Origin: Hymenobacter pini
GTDB lineage: Bacteria; Bacteroidota; Bacteroidia; Cytophagales; Hymenobacteraceae
Length of the DNA stretch: 64,000 nt
Assembly (NCBI RefSeq): GCF_020421205.1
Contig: NZ_JAIZZH010000001.1
Span: 496,001 to 560,000 of the forward strand
Direction of reading: 5' to 3'
Position numbers and translations under genes: made by a program. Within the stretch, counting starts at the first letter, position 1, and each line of letters opens with the position of its first letter. The notes under the pieces are model-generated. The model saw only the letters and a list, made by a program, of their open reading frames with translations. It was not told the DNA's origin and did no database searches. Positions 51,162 to 61,500 of the stretch are shown one piece after another.

Positions 51162-52412
51162 ATGGGAAACTACCGGGATTCATCTAGCTTTACGCCAGTG
51201 AACGTCTCGCAGTACATATCTAACAAGATTGACGGGGCCGATGCCGGGTCATTTACCTCGTCGGTGACAAAGATAGCCATCATCAGCATTGCCATGGGGC
51301 TGGCGGTGATGGTGGTATCGTTTGCCATTCTGGAGGGGTTTCGCAACGAAATCCAGAACAAGATCTTCTCGTTCGGCTCGCATTTGCAGATCAGCAAGTA
51401 CGATACCAACAACTCGCTGGAGGTAGAGCCCATTGCCGGCCCGCGGCTGGTACAGGAGCTGCGCCGCAACCCGCAGGTGGTGTCCATGCAGCCCTTCGCA
51501 CGTAAAACGGCCATCATTAAAACCAAGGATGAGGTACTGGGCGTGGTGCTGAAAGGCATTGACGAGAAGGCCAGCAAGTCGCCGATGCGGCAGAACTTGG
51601 TGGCCGGTAAGTTCATCACCTTCACCGATACGGCCGCCAGCAACGAGGTATTGCTTTCCCGCAAAGTGGCCGACAAGCTGCGCCTCAAGCCCGGCGACAA
51701 AGCCCTGTTCTACTTCATTCAGAACCCGCCCCGGGTGCGGCAGTTTACCATCAGCGGCATCTACCAAACCGGCCTCGATGAGTTCGACGAAGCCTACGTT
51801 ATCGGGGATATTGGCCAGGTACGGCAGCTCAACGCCTGGCCCGATTCTCTGGTGGGCGGCATGGAAGTAACGCTGAAGGATTTCAACCGCCTTGACCCCG
51901 TAGCCGACAACATTTACGAAAACCTGCGCTACGACCTGAAGCTGGACAAGATTACCGACCAATACGCCCAGCTATTCGACTGGCTGCAGCTGCTGAATCG
52001 GAACGTGGTCATCTTCCTGATTCTGATCATCTTCGTGGCCACGTTTAACATGGTGGCTACTATCTTCATCATGATACTGGAACGCACCAACATGATTGGG
52101 GTGCTCAAGGCCATCGGGGCCACCGACAACCAGATTCGGAGCATGTTCTTCTTCCGGGGGCTAAGCCTCACGCTGCGGGGCATGCTCTACGGCAACCTTA
52201 TCGGGCTGGGCTTCTGCGCCATCCAGTACTTCTTTCACCCCATTCCCCTTGACCCTGAGAACTATTACATGGACCGGGTGCCGATTCACTGGGACCCTTT
52301 CATCATCGTGGTGCTCAACGCGGCTACCTTCCTCACCTCCCTGCTGGCCGTGCTCATCCCTACCTACCTGATTGCGCGCATCAAGCCGGTGGTGGCCATC
52401 AAGTTCGATTAA
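51162..52412 (+). CDS. ABC transporter permease, LolC/LolE-like (FtsX/MacB fold)
   Basis: This 416-aa protein has an N-terminal span (VTKIAIISIAMGLAVMVVSF), a large periplasmic domain (to about 275) and three C-terminal spans (VVIFLILIIFVATFNMVATI; GMLYGNLIGLGFCAIQYFF; LNAATFLTSLLAVLIPTYL). The FtsX motif GVLKAIGATDNQIRSMFFFR is clear. It probably extracts lipoproteins from the inner membrane with a LolD ATPase. ATG 51162 is listed, but GTG 51198 (VNVSQYIS) may be the true start. The nearest LolD is at 12127. Confidence 0.83.
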   Translation: MGNYRDSSSFTPVNVSQYISNKIDGADAGSFTSSVTKIAIISIAMGLAVMVVSFAILEGFRNEIQNKIFSFGSHLQISKYDTNNSLEVEPIAGPRLVQELRRNPQVVSMQPFARKTAIIKTKDEVLGVVLKGIDEKASKSPMRQNLVAGKFITFTDTAASNEVLLSRKVADKLRLKPGDKALFYFIQNPPRVRQFTISGIYQTGLDEFDEAYVIGDIGQVRQLNAWPDSLVGGMEVTLKDFNRLDPVADNIYENLRYDLKLDKITDQYAQLFDWLQLLNRNVVIFLILIIFVATFNMVATIFIMILERTNMIGVLKAIGATDNQIRSMFFFRGLSLTLRGMLYGNLIGLGFCAIQYFFHPIPLDPENYYMDRVPIHWDPFIIVVLNAATFLTSLLAVLIPTYLIARIKPVVAIKFD

Positions 52413-52429
52413 CGTAGTGGTAAACTGCA

Positions 52430-52480
52430 TTTCAAGTAAAAAGGCCCGCCATTACTAACGGTGGGCCTTTTTACTTGAAA
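52430..52480. terminator. Bidirectional terminator between permease and M23 gene
   Basis: TTTCAAGTAAAAAGGCCC and GGGCCTTTTTACTTGAAA form a long near-perfect stem of more than 20 bp, serving both convergent genes. Confidence 0.85.
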
Positions 52481-52492
52481 AGACAGTGTAGC

Positions 52493-53212
52493 CTACACCA
52501 GCCACTTGCTCTGCAGAATTAGGTTCGGGTCGGGGCAGAGAGCGGCCCACTTTTCCCGCTCTGCTACTAGGCCTACGCCGGGAAAGTCGCCGGAACGACC
52601 TTCAAGGTCAGCCATAACCTGGAAGTGCAGATGGGGCGGCCAGTCGCCGTTTTCGGGGGCAGGGCCTACTTCGGTGAACGTGTCGCCTGTTTCAATGTGC
52701 ATGCCGGGGCGCAGCAGCAGTGTTTCGCGGCGGCTGAGGTGGCCGTAGAGGGTGTAGAACGTGGTATCCTCGAGCTGGTGCTGCAGGATAACGGTGGGGC
52801 CATAGTCGCCGAAGTTGTCGTTGTCCTGCACGCTGTGCACCACGGCCGGCAGCGGAGCCAGCACGGGCGTACCGGCCCGCAGCCACACATCCACGCCCAG
52901 GTGGAGGGAGCGGGCCGGCACGGCGGGGTTGCCGAACAAGCCGGGGCTGCGGCGGTAAATTATTCGGTTTTCCAAATAGCCCCCTACGCCGATATGCGCG
53001 TTCTGGGCTTCCAGCAGCCGGGCTACTAACTCCTCAAAAGCGGGCGTGTCGCGCAGGTCGGCATCCTGCAGCAACGGGTTGGCGGCGGTGAAATCAAGGC
53101 GGGCCACATCCGGGGCGCTTAGGTCAACGGGCAGTACCGGACCAAACTCATGCTGATGGCGCTCCAGCAGGGCGGAGAGAGATGAGGAAGGATGGGAGTG
53201 GATGGAAGACAT
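52493..53212 (-). CDS. M23-family metallopeptidase (no signal peptide)
   Basis: This 239-aa protein has the LytM/M23 zinc site: HLGVDVWLRAGTPVLAPL with the first His and Asp, then TLYGHLSRRETLLLRPG and PPHLHFQVMADL with the His-x-His. Such enzymes cut peptidoglycan cross-bridges. It has no obvious signal peptide or SH3 domain, so its site of action is unclear. The N-terminal 90 residues are helical (LSALLERHQHEFGPVLPVDL) and not recognised. Confidence 0.85.
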   Translation of the reverse strand: MSSIHSHPSSSLSALLERHQHEFGPVLPVDLSAPDVARLDFTAANPLLQDADLRDTPAFEELVARLLEAQNAHIGVGGYLENRIIYRRSPGLFGNPAVPARSLHLGVDVWLRAGTPVLAPLPAVVHSVQDNDNFGDYGPTVILQHQLEDTTFYTLYGHLSRRETLLLRPGMHIETGDTFTEVGPAPENGDWPPHLHFQVMADLEGRSGDFPGVGLVAEREKWAALCPDPNLILQSKWLV

Positions 53213-53351
53213 GTTAATGGCAGAAGCGGAGGAACGGAAATGGCTGGCTATACAGGAAGCGAAGGATGATCTGCGGGTTCAGGGGAGCAAAGCAACGGAA
53301 TCCCAAAAAACTGTACCACCGGCAAGCTACGTGCTACGCTACATAATCCTG

Positions 53352-53359
53352 TATTTTTG
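53352..53359 (+). promoter_or_regulatory. -7 element TATTTTTG upstream of the reductase gene
   Basis: It matches TAnnTTTG, 42 bp before ATG 53402. No good TTG at -33 was seen. Confidence 0.45.
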
Positions 53360-53401
53360 CGGCCTGATTCGCTTTTGCTCCGATTTCAATTCTCTCCCGA
53401 T

Positions 53402-54508
53402 ATGAGTAGCCCTTACCTGACGCTGAACGTAGTTGACCTGACCCAGGAAACCTCCGACGCGGTAACCATTCACTTCGAGCGGCCCGACCGGCAGTCCATT
53501 GCCAGCCAGCCCGGCCAGTTTCTGACCCTGATTCTGCCCTGCGGCCCCGGTGGCAAAAAGGAGCGTCGGGCCTATTCGCTCAGTAGTACCCCCGCCGAAG
53601 CCCCGCGCCTGGCCGTTACGGTGAAGCGCGTGCAGGGCGGCCTGGTGAGCAACTACCTGCTCGACACGGTGCGCGTGGGCCAGCAGCTGGAGGTAATGGC
53701 TCCGCTGGGCAACTTCACGCTCACGCCCCAGCCCGGCGCTGCCCGCTCCATCGTGCTGGTGGGGGCCGGCTCGGGTATCACCCCGCTGATGAGCATGCTG
53801 AAGGCGGTGCTGCGCGAGGAGCCGCAGAGCCAGGTGCTGCTGGTGTACGGCAACCGCAACGAGGACTCGGTGATTTTTGCCCGGCAGCTGCAGCAGCTGG
53901 AGCAGCAGTACACCGGCCGTCTGCAGGTGGAGCACGTGTTCAGCCAGCCGCTGCGCTCCTCCGCCGAGCACAAGCACACCGGCCGCCTCAACCGCACCAC
54001 CCTGCTGCGCATTCTGGAGCAGCGCGGGGTGCCGGCGACCCAGGCCGAGTACTACCTCTGCGGCCCCGATGGCATGATGACCGAAGCCCAGGCCGCCCTG
54101 GAGCTGCTGGCCGTGCCTGCCAGCCGCATCCGCCGCGAGAGTTTCGTGGCCGCCGCCGACTCGGCTGAAACGGCTGCCGCCCAGCCCAACGGCCACGGCG
54201 ACGTATCGGCCGCTGACGACGACGGCACCATTAAGACCCGCACCGTTACCATTCAGTATGAAGGCGCCGAGTACCAGTTTGCCGTGGAGCCCAGCCAGAC
54301 CATTCTGGAAGCTGCCCTCGACCAGGATATCGACCTGCCCTACAGCTGCCAAGCTGGCTTGTGCACGGCTTGCCGCGGCAAGTGCCTCAGCGGCAAAGTG
54401 CACCTCGATGAGCGGGAGGGTTTGTCGGATGCCGAAATGAAGCAGGGCTACGTGCTGGTATGCGTAAGCCACCCGCTCACCAGCGACGTGGTAATCGAAA
54501 TTGACTAG
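53402..54508 (+). CDS. PaaE-type ferredoxin reductase with C-terminal 2Fe-2S domain
   Basis: This 368-aa protein starts at ATG 53402 (MSSPYLTLNVVDL). It has an FAD domain (RRAYSLSSTP), an NAD(P) domain (VLVGAGSGITPLMSMLKAV, YYLCGPDGMMTEAQAALELL) and a plant-type 2Fe-2S domain (LPYSCQAGLCTACRGKCLSG and the final Cys in YVLVCVSHP). The layout is that of PaaE, the reductase of phenylacetyl-CoA epoxidase. No paaABCD genes are near, so the electron acceptor is unknown. Confidence 0.85.
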   Translation: MSSPYLTLNVVDLTQETSDAVTIHFERPDRQSIASQPGQFLTLILPCGPGGKKERRAYSLSSTPAEAPRLAVTVKRVQGGLVSNYLLDTVRVGQQLEVMAPLGNFTLTPQPGAARSIVLVGAGSGITPLMSMLKAVLREEPQSQVLLVYGNRNEDSVIFARQLQQLEQQYTGRLQVEHVFSQPLRSSAEHKHTGRLNRTTLLRILEQRGVPATQAEYYLCGPDGMMTEAQAALELLAVPASRIRRESFVAAADSAETAAAQPNGHGDVSAADDDGTIKTRTVTIQYEGAEYQFAVEPSQTILEAALDQDIDLPYSCQAGLCTACRGKCLSGKVHLDEREGLSDAEMKQGYVLVCVSHPLTSDVVIEID

Positions 54509-54543
54509 GCAAATCCGAGTATTTCGGTTGTCGGCTTAATCCG

Positions 54544-54579
54544 AAAGACCGTTGGACTGTTATAGTTCGACGGTCTTTT
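54544..54579 (+). terminator. Terminator of the reductase gene
   Basis: AAAGACCGT / ACGGTCTTT stem, extended by partial pairing, followed by T residues. Confidence 0.7.
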
Positions 54580-54765
54580 CCGTTCTTACACCCCTAGTGC
54601 TGAGCTTACGGCAGCGTTGGCATTCTGGCAGACCACTTGCCATTGCAGCTGACATGATGTGAACCAGCACAACTTTTGCCTTTTGCTCAACCCCTGTCCA
54701 CCAATTGGGGTATTACCCCTTTGGGACTTTCACTCGTCCGATTTACCTGATTTCCTTTTCCGCTC

Positions 54766-56505
54766 ATGACCTATTCCGCTCCTGCTGCCGATGTAGCCAC
54801 GGACACGCAACGGCCGCCCCGGCACCTGCTCCCCGAATCCTTCACCGTTACCGATTGGGCTGCCATTGAGCCGTACTTCGTGGAGCTGCGCGACCGGGCC
54901 ATCAACTCGGCGGCTGAACTGGAACGCTGGCTGCTGGACCGCTCGGAGCTGGAAGCCGTGCTGAGTGAGGATTTGGCCTGGCGCTACATCCGTATGACCT
55001 GCGACACCCAAGACCAGGGCCGCAGCGAAGCCTTCCAATACTTTGTAAGCGAGATTGAGCCCAACGTAGCTCCCTACGACCACGCCCTCAACGAGAAGAT
55101 GATAGGTTCGGAGTTTCTGTCCGGCTTGGACCCCGCCCGTTACCGCGTGTTCATCCGCTCGGTAAAGCAGGCGCTGGATATCTACCGGGCCGAGAATATT
55201 CCGCTTAAAACCGAAATCAGCACCCAGCAGCAGCAATACGCGGCCATTGCCGGGGCCATGACGGTCACGCTGGATGGGGAGGAAATGACGCTGCCTCGCG
55301 CTGCCGACCGCCTCAAGAACCCCGACCGCACCCTACGCGAAACGGCCTGGCGGGCCATTCAGGAGCGCCGCCTGCAGGATGCCAAGCCCTTGGATGAGCT
55401 ATTTACCAGCCTCATTGCCCTGCGCCACCAGGTAGCTGTGAATGCCGGCTTCGCCAACTTCCGCGACTATATGTTTGCCGCCCTGGGCCGCTTCGACTAC
55501 ACGCCCCAGGATACGATGAATTTCCACCAGGCCATCCGCGAAACCGTGGTGCCCCTCATCGACGACCTGGACTTGGAGCGGCGGCAGGATTTGGGCCTGG
55601 CCGAGCTGCGCCCCTGGGACCTGGACGTAGACCCCTCCGGTGAGGCACCGCTACGGCCTTTTGAAACTGGCGAGGAACTACTGGAAAAAACCATCACCGT
55701 TTTCGACCGCCTCGACCCCTTCCTGGGCCAGTGCCTGCGCACCATGCGCCAGATGGGCAACCTCGACCTGGAAAGCCGCAAAGGCAAAGCTCCCGGCGGC
55801 TACAATTACCCGCTAGATGAAACCGGCGTGCCGTTCATTTTCATGAATGCCACCAGCTCCCTGCGCGACGTGGTAACGATGCTGCACGAGGGCGGCCACG
55901 CCGTGCACAGCTTTTTGACGCGCCGCCTGCCCCTCGGTGCCGATAAGCACCCGCCATCTGAAGTAGCCGAGCTGGCCTCCATGAGTATGGAACTCATCAG
56001 CATGGACCACTGGGACGTGTTCTTTACGGACCCCGCCGAGTTACGCCGCGCCAAGAAAACCCACCTCGAAAGCGTACTGGAAACCTTCCCCTGGGTAGCC
56101 ACCATTGATAAGTTTCAGCACTGGGTGTATGAAAACCCCACCCACACTGAGGCCGAGCGCCACCAGCGTTGGGTGCAGCTATTTGATGAGTTCAACCAGC
56201 GCACCGTGAGTTGGAAGGGTCTGGAACACATCAAGCCATACTTGTGGCAAAAGCAGCTTCACCTCTACGAAGTGCCCTTCTATTACATTGAGTACGCCAT
56301 GGCGCAGTTGGGCGCTATTGCCGTGTGGCGCAATTTCCGCCGCAACCCCCAAGAGGCTCTGCAAGGCTACCAGCGCGCCCTCGCCCTGGGCTACACTGCC
56401 CCCATCGGCGAGATTTACGCCGCGGCCAACATCCGCTTCGATTTCAGCACCGAATACCTGCGCACCCTAGCCGATTTCGTGCGCGACGAAATGGCGAAGC
56501 TTTAA
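54766..56505 (+). CDS. M3-family oligoendopeptidase
   Basis: This 579-aa protein has the M3 zinc motif HEGGH in VTMLHEGGHAVHSFLTRR, followed by a third ligand region (SEVAELASMSMELISMDHWD). The rest is helical, as in PepF-type oligoendopeptidases. Residues near LYEVPFYYIEYAMAQLGAIA are typical of the substrate-binding region. No signal peptide, so it is cytoplasmic and probably degrades peptides. A single gene, ended by a 36-bp palindrome. Confidence 0.9.
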   Translation: MTYSAPAADVATDTQRPPRHLLPESFTVTDWAAIEPYFVELRDRAINSAAELERWLLDRSELEAVLSEDLAWRYIRMTCDTQDQGRSEAFQYFVSEIEPNVAPYDHALNEKMIGSEFLSGLDPARYRVFIRSVKQALDIYRAENIPLKTEISTQQQQYAAIAGAMTVTLDGEEMTLPRAADRLKNPDRTLRETAWRAIQERRLQDAKPLDELFTSLIALRHQVAVNAGFANFRDYMFAALGRFDYTPQDTMNFHQAIRETVVPLIDDLDLERRQDLGLAELRPWDLDVDPSGEAPLRPFETGEELLEKTITVFDRLDPFLGQCLRTMRQMGNLDLESRKGKAPGGYNYPLDETGVPFIFMNATSSLRDVVTMLHEGGHAVHSFLTRRLPLGADKHPPSEVAELASMSMELISMDHWDVFFTDPAELRRAKKTHLESVLETFPWVATIDKFQHWVYENPTHTEAERHQRWVQLFDEFNQRTVSWKGLEHIKPYLWQKQLHLYEVPFYYIEYAMAQLGAIAVWRNFRRNPQEALQGYQRALALGYTAPIGEIYAAANIRFDFSTEYLRTLADFVRDEMAKL

Positions 56506-56526
56506 GCTACATACTGAGCCCAAAAG

Positions 56527-56562
56527 CAAATGGCCGCCTTGGATATCCAAGGCGGCCATTTG
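56527..56562. terminator. Perfect loopless 36-bp palindrome, probable terminator
   Basis: The 18-base half CAAATGGCCGCCTTGGAT is followed directly by its full reverse complement. It begins 21 bp after the M3 peptidase stop. It is followed by TT only, so termination strength is uncertain. Confidence 0.65.
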
Positions 56563-56838
56563 TTATAGTGTAAGAATAATTACCATGCACTGAGAGGAAA
56601 CACAGGAATAGGGCAGTTGGCAAAGGGATGATCCGTAATGTGTGATTAAGGTTGCGTCAGGGTAAACTTTTGTTTAGAGGTATGATGTGAAAGAAAAATA
56701 ATTATTCTGTCGTTCAGTCATTTATGATCAGGAGGTGGATGTAGGGTATTAAAATGTATGATTTGAGTTGCAGGTAAATAATACTTCCTCTACTTTTGCA
56801 CTCCCTTCCGAAAAGCACTCGGCTTCTGGAATGGAACT

Positions 56839-56911
56839 GATTCTGTAGCTCAGCTGGTAGAGCAATACACTTTTAATGTATGGGTCCTGGGTTCGAATCC
56901 CAGCGGAATCA
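56839..56911 (+). tRNA. tRNA-Lys (anticodon TTT)
   Basis: Full cloverleaf: acceptor GATTCTG / CGGAATC, D-arm GCTC-AGCTGGTA-GAGC, anticodon stem ATACA / TGTAT with loop CTTTTAA giving TTT, T-arm CTGGG-TTCGAAT-CCCAG. Discriminator A; CCA is not encoded. The upstream 56600-56800 is AT-rich and probably carries its promoter. Confidence 0.95.
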
Positions 56912-56914
56912 CTC

Positions 56915-56951
56915 AAAAAGCCCCGCTTGCATCGCGCAAGCGGGGCTTTTT
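56915..56951 (+). terminator. Terminator of tRNA-Lys
   Basis: AAAAAGCCCCGCTTGC / GCAAGCGGGGCTTTTT stem with T run directly after the tRNA. Confidence 0.9.
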
Positions 56952-57323
56952 GTTGTCAATGCAGCTCGGGAAGGAAGTAGGAGGCGGCGGCGTAAATCGG
57001 ACGAAATACATGGGGCAGGTTCATATGCTTCATATCGTCTTCATGTGCTGATGGTTGTTTTGTGCCATCAAGCATCCAATAGACGCAATGCAGCAACGGC
57101 AGATTTCTTCCTGTTCCCGCTTTCACTCGCAGACCGGCATCACCTGTTTCATTACCAATTCGGCACACACGCAGGTTTGTGCTTTGGTCTTGCGCCGCCA
57201 GTGAAAAGCTGTTTAGCCAGTGGCTTTGCCACAATGCATCAAAGCAGGCGTTTCCGGCATTCGCTTCCGTGAAGTAACGCCGCCATCCAATTGTCATCTT
57301 TCAGGGTTTTCCATATCGTTCTA
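56952..57323. other. Spacer without a convincing gene
   Basis: A 113-codon frame on the minus strand (57297 to 56956) and a plus-strand frame that begins inside tRNA-Lys cover this stretch. Neither has a family pattern. The efflux operon promoter is expected here, but no clear box was found. Confidence 0.5.
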
Positions 57324-58412
57324 ATGAAAAGAACCATTCTGCTCACGTGCCTGAGCTCCGGTATCTTGTACGGCATTACTAGCTGCTCCCAACACGAAGA
57401 AGTTAAAGAAGAAAAGATCAAGTTTTTGGTAACGAGCCCTCTGCAGAAGGACACGACGGTTACTAAGGACTACGTGGCCCAGATTCACGCCTTCCAGCAT
57501 ATCGAGGTGCGGGCACTGGAAAAGGGCTATCTGCAGAAGATTTTTGTGGATGAAGGCCAGCGCGTGCACCAAGGCCAGCTGATGTTCCAGATCATGCCCA
57601 TGCTGTATGAGGCCGAGCTGAAAAAAGCCGAGGCCGAAGCCAAGTTTGTGGATATTGAGTACCAGAATACCCAGAAGCTGGCCAGTGGCAACGTGGTATC
57701 CTCCAGCGAGTTGGCGCTTTCCAAGGCCAAGCTGGCGAAGGCCAACGCCGAGGTAGCCCTGGCCAAAACCCACCTGGGCTTCACCACCATTAAAGCTCCG
57801 TTCAGCGGCATCATGGACCACTTTCAGGCCCGGCTGGGCTCGTTGGTGGACGAGGGCGACCTGCTGACCACGCTTTCCGACAACAGCAAGATGTGGGTGT
57901 ACTACAACGTGCCTGAGGCCGAGTACCTGGCCTACAAGCAGCACGTGCACGGCGACAGCACTATGCGCGTGCAGCTGCGCATGGCCAACAACGAGGTATT
58001 CAACTACCCCGGTGTGGTGCAAACCATTGAGGCCGACTTCAACAACGAAACCGGCAACATTGCCTTCCGGGCCACTTTCCCCAACCCCAAAGGCTTGCTG
58101 CGCAACGGCGAAACCGGCTCGGTGCTGATGACGGTACCTCTGAAACACGCCGTTATCATTCCGCAGAAAGCCACCTTTGAGGTACTGGAGAAGAAGTTCG
58201 TGTATGTGGTAGATGCCAAGAACCGGGTGCACCAGACGGAGGTAACCGTGGCTTCGGAAATGCCCGACCTCTACATCATCTCCTCAGGCCTGAAAGCCAG
58301 TGATAAAATTATGCTGGAAGGCATCCGCAAGGTAAAGGACGGCGACAAAATCGACTTCACCTACCAGGAGCCCAAGTCGGTGGTAGCCCACTTGAAAACC
58401 TATTCGGAATAG
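57324..58412 (+). CDS. RND efflux periplasmic adaptor lipoprotein (membrane fusion protein)
   Basis: This 362-aa protein starts at ATG 57324; the signal ends ILYGITSC (Cys21), so it is a lipoprotein. It has the adaptor order: barrel-lipoyl half (HIEVRALEKGYLQKIFVDEG), helical hairpin (AELKKAEAEAKFVDIEYQNT to LALSKAKLAKANAEVAL), second lipoyl half (TTIKAPFSGIMDHFQARLGS) and beta-barrel domains. It joins the inner-membrane pump at 58521 to the outer-membrane channel at 61708. Confidence 0.93.
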   Translation: MKRTILLTCLSSGILYGITSCSQHEEVKEEKIKFLVTSPLQKDTTVTKDYVAQIHAFQHIEVRALEKGYLQKIFVDEGQRVHQGQLMFQIMPMLYEAELKKAEAEAKFVDIEYQNTQKLASGNVVSSSELALSKAKLAKANAEVALAKTHLGFTTIKAPFSGIMDHFQARLGSLVDEGDLLTTLSDNSKMWVYYNVPEAEYLAYKQHVHGDSTMRVQLRMANNEVFNYPGVVQTIEADFNNETGNIAFRATFPNPKGLLRNGETGSVLMTVPLKHAVIIPQKATFEVLEKKFVYVVDAKNRVHQTEVTVASEMPDLYIISSGLKASDKIMLEGIRKVKDGDKIDFTYQEPKSVVAHLKTYSE

Positions 58413-58417
58413 CGTTT

Positions 58418-58500
58418 CCAGTTTCTAATTCCTGGTTTTTAGTTACTGATTACTAGTTAGTAACCGAAGGCTGGCAACTAGAAACCAGAAACGCGCAACC
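58418..58500. repeat. GTTTCTAG-type repeat in the efflux operon spacer
   Basis: GTTTCCAGTTTCTAATTCC on the left and CTAGAAACCAGAAAC on the right form an imperfect inverted repeat, with GTTAGTAAC-type words in the centre. It resembles the iscS-iscU spacer at 33020-33114. Confidence 0.6.
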
Positions 58501-58520
58501 AGAAACTTAGAGCCCTGCTC

Positions 58521-61500
58521 ATGTTCAGTAAATTCCTTCGTCGGCCAGTGTTTGCCATCGTTATTTCGGTGGTCATCCTATTCCTGGGCATCCTGGCTAT
58601 CAATACCCTGCCCAACTCCCAGTTCCCGGAGATTTCGCCGCCCATGGTCATGGTGAGCACGGCGTACCCGGGCGCCAGCGCCAAGGTGCTCACCGAATCG
58701 GTGCTGATTCCGCTGGAACAGGCCATCAACGGCGTGCCCGGCATGAAGTACATGACGTCCGACGCCGTATCGGCCGGGGAAGCCAACATCCAGATTGTGT
58801 TCAACCTGGGCACCGACCCCGAGCAGGCGGTAGTGAACGTGAACACCCGCATTGCGCAAATCCTGAACCGCCTGCCCGTGCTGGTGCAGCGCGAGGGCGT
58901 GGTGGTAAACCGCGTGGTGCCGAACATGCTCATGTATGTGAACCTGTACAGCAAGGACAAGAATACCGACATGCGGTACCTGTTCAACTATGCCGGGGTG
59001 AACATGCTGCCCGAAATCCAGCGCATAGACGGTATTGGCCGGGCCAGCATTCTGGGTTCCCGCCAGTACGCCATGCGCGTGTGGCTGAAGCCGGACCGCA
59101 TGCGGGCCTACAACCTGTCGGTCGACGACGTGATGGAAGCCCTCAACGACCAGAGCGTGATTGGCTCGCCGGGTCGTATCGGCCGCTCCGACGGCAAGGA
59201 GGCCTCGGCGCTGGAATACGTGCTGACCTACAAGGGCCGCTTCAACGACGTGGAGGAGTACAAGAACGTCATCATCAAGGCCAACGCCAACGGTGAAACG
59301 CTCCGCCTCAAGGACGTGGCCAACGTGGAGTTGGGCTCCGAGTTCTACGACATCTACTCCAACCTCGACGGCTACCCCTCGGCGGCCATCGTGCTGAAGC
59401 AAACCTACGGCTCCAACGCCTCCGACGTGATTAAGCGCGTGAAGGACAAGCTGGACGAGCTGAAGAAAACCATGCCCCCCGGCATGGACTACAAAATCAG
59501 CTACGACGTATCGAGCTTCCTCGACGCCTCCACGGAAAACGTAATTCACACCCTGCGCGACGCCTTTATTCTGGTGGCCCTGGTGGTGTTCCTGTTCCTG
59601 GGCGACTGGCGCTCCACGCTGATTCCGATTATTGCCGTGCCGGTGTCGCTGGTGGGGGCCTTCATTGCCATGCAGGCCTTCGGGATGACCATCAACATGA
59701 TTACCCTGTTTGCCCTGGTACTGGCCATCGGGATTGTGGTAGATGACGCCATCGTCGTCGTCGAGGCCGTGCACGCCAAGATGGAGGAGAAGCATTTATC
59801 CCCGTACGGGGCGGTGCGCGAGGTTATCGGCGAAATCAGCGGGGCTATTATTGCCATTACCATTCTGATGACGGCCGTATTTGTGCCGGTGGCCTTCATG
59901 AGTGGCCCGGTGGGGATTTTCTACCGGCAGTTCTCCATCACCATGGCCTCGTCCATTGTGATTTCCGGTATCGTGGCCCTGACGCTGACGCCGGTGCTCT
60001 GCGCCATGATTCTGAAAAAGCACGACCCGAGCCACCCGAAGAAGAAAACCCCCATCAACCGCTTTATCGACTGGTTTAACCGCGGCTTCGAGCGCCTGAC
60101 CGGCCGCTACGTGGGCTTCCTGGAGAAAGTGGTGGACCGCCGCATCGTCACCTTCGCGGTGCTGCTGGCGTTTGGCCTGGGCATCTTCGGTATTTCGTCC
60201 ACGCTGCCCTCGGGCTTCATTCCGGCCGAAGACCAGGGCATGCTCTACGCCATTATTCAGACGCCTCCCGGCTCCACGCTGGAGCGTACCAACGCCCTCT
60301 CGCAGCAGCTTTCCAAGCTGGCCAAGGAGGTGCCCGGCATCGAAAGCATTTCCTCGCTGGCTGGTTACGAGGTACTCACCGAGGGCCGCGGCTCCAACGC
60401 CGGTACCCTACTGATTGACCTCAAGCCCTGGGATGAGCGCAAGCAGAGCATCCACGACATTGTGATGGGCCTGGAAGAGAAGGCCAAGGAAATTCCCGGC
60501 GCGACCATCGAGTTCTTCGAGCCGCCAGCAGTACCGGGCTACGGCGCGGCGGGTGGTTTCCAGCTGCAGCTGCTCGATAAAACCGCCACCGGCGACTATA
60601 AGGCGCTGGAGCAGGTGAACGAGGACTTCATGAAGGAGCTCAAAAAGCGCAAGGAGCTGGCCGGGCTGTTTACCTTCTTCTCGGCCAACTACCCCCAGTA
60701 CGAGCTGCAGATTGACAACCAGCTGGCCATGCAGAAGGGCGTGAGCATCGGCAACGCCATGAACACGCTGAGCATCATGGTGGGCTCCACCTACGAGCTG
60801 GGCTTCATCAAGTATCAGCGCTTCTTCAAGGTGTTCGTGCAGGCATCGCCGGAGTACCGCCGGCTGCCCTCCGACATCCTGAACATGTGGGTGAAGAACG
60901 ACAAGGGCGAAATGGTCCCCTTCTCGGCCTTCATGAAGATTGTGAAGGGCCAGGGCGCCAACGAAATCAACCGCTACAACATGTACCCCACCGCCTCCAT
61001 CCGCGGCGACGCGGCTCCCGGCTACAGCTCGGGTGAGGCCATCAAGGCGGTGCAGGAAGTGGCAGCCAAAACCCTGCCCCGCGGCTACGACATCGACTGG
61101 GGCGGCTTGTCGAAGGACGAGGTGAGCCGGGGCAACGAGGCCATCTCCATCTTCCTGGTGGTACTGGCCTTCGTGTACCTGGTGCTGGCCGCGCAGTACG
61201 AGAGCTTCCTGCTGCCGCTGTCGGTTATCCTCTCCCTGCCGGCCGGTATTTTCGGCTCCTTCCTGCTCATCAAAACCATGGGCCTGGCCAACAACATCTA
61301 CGCCCAGGTGGGGCTGGTAATGCTGGTGGGCCTGCTGGGGAAAAACGCGGTACTGATTGTGGAATTCGCGGTGCAGAAGCACGAGGAAGGCATGTCGGTG
61401 CGGGACGCGGCTGTGGAAGGTGCCAAGGTGCGTTTCCGCCCTATTCTGATGACCTCCTTCGCCTTCATTGCCGGTCTGATTCCGCTGGTAATTGCCCACG

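Noticed and set aside
56880..57297. Two overlapping frames of about 110-130 codons after tRNA-Lys
   Set aside because: One begins inside the tRNA, the other has no family pattern or start context; both look like chance frames.
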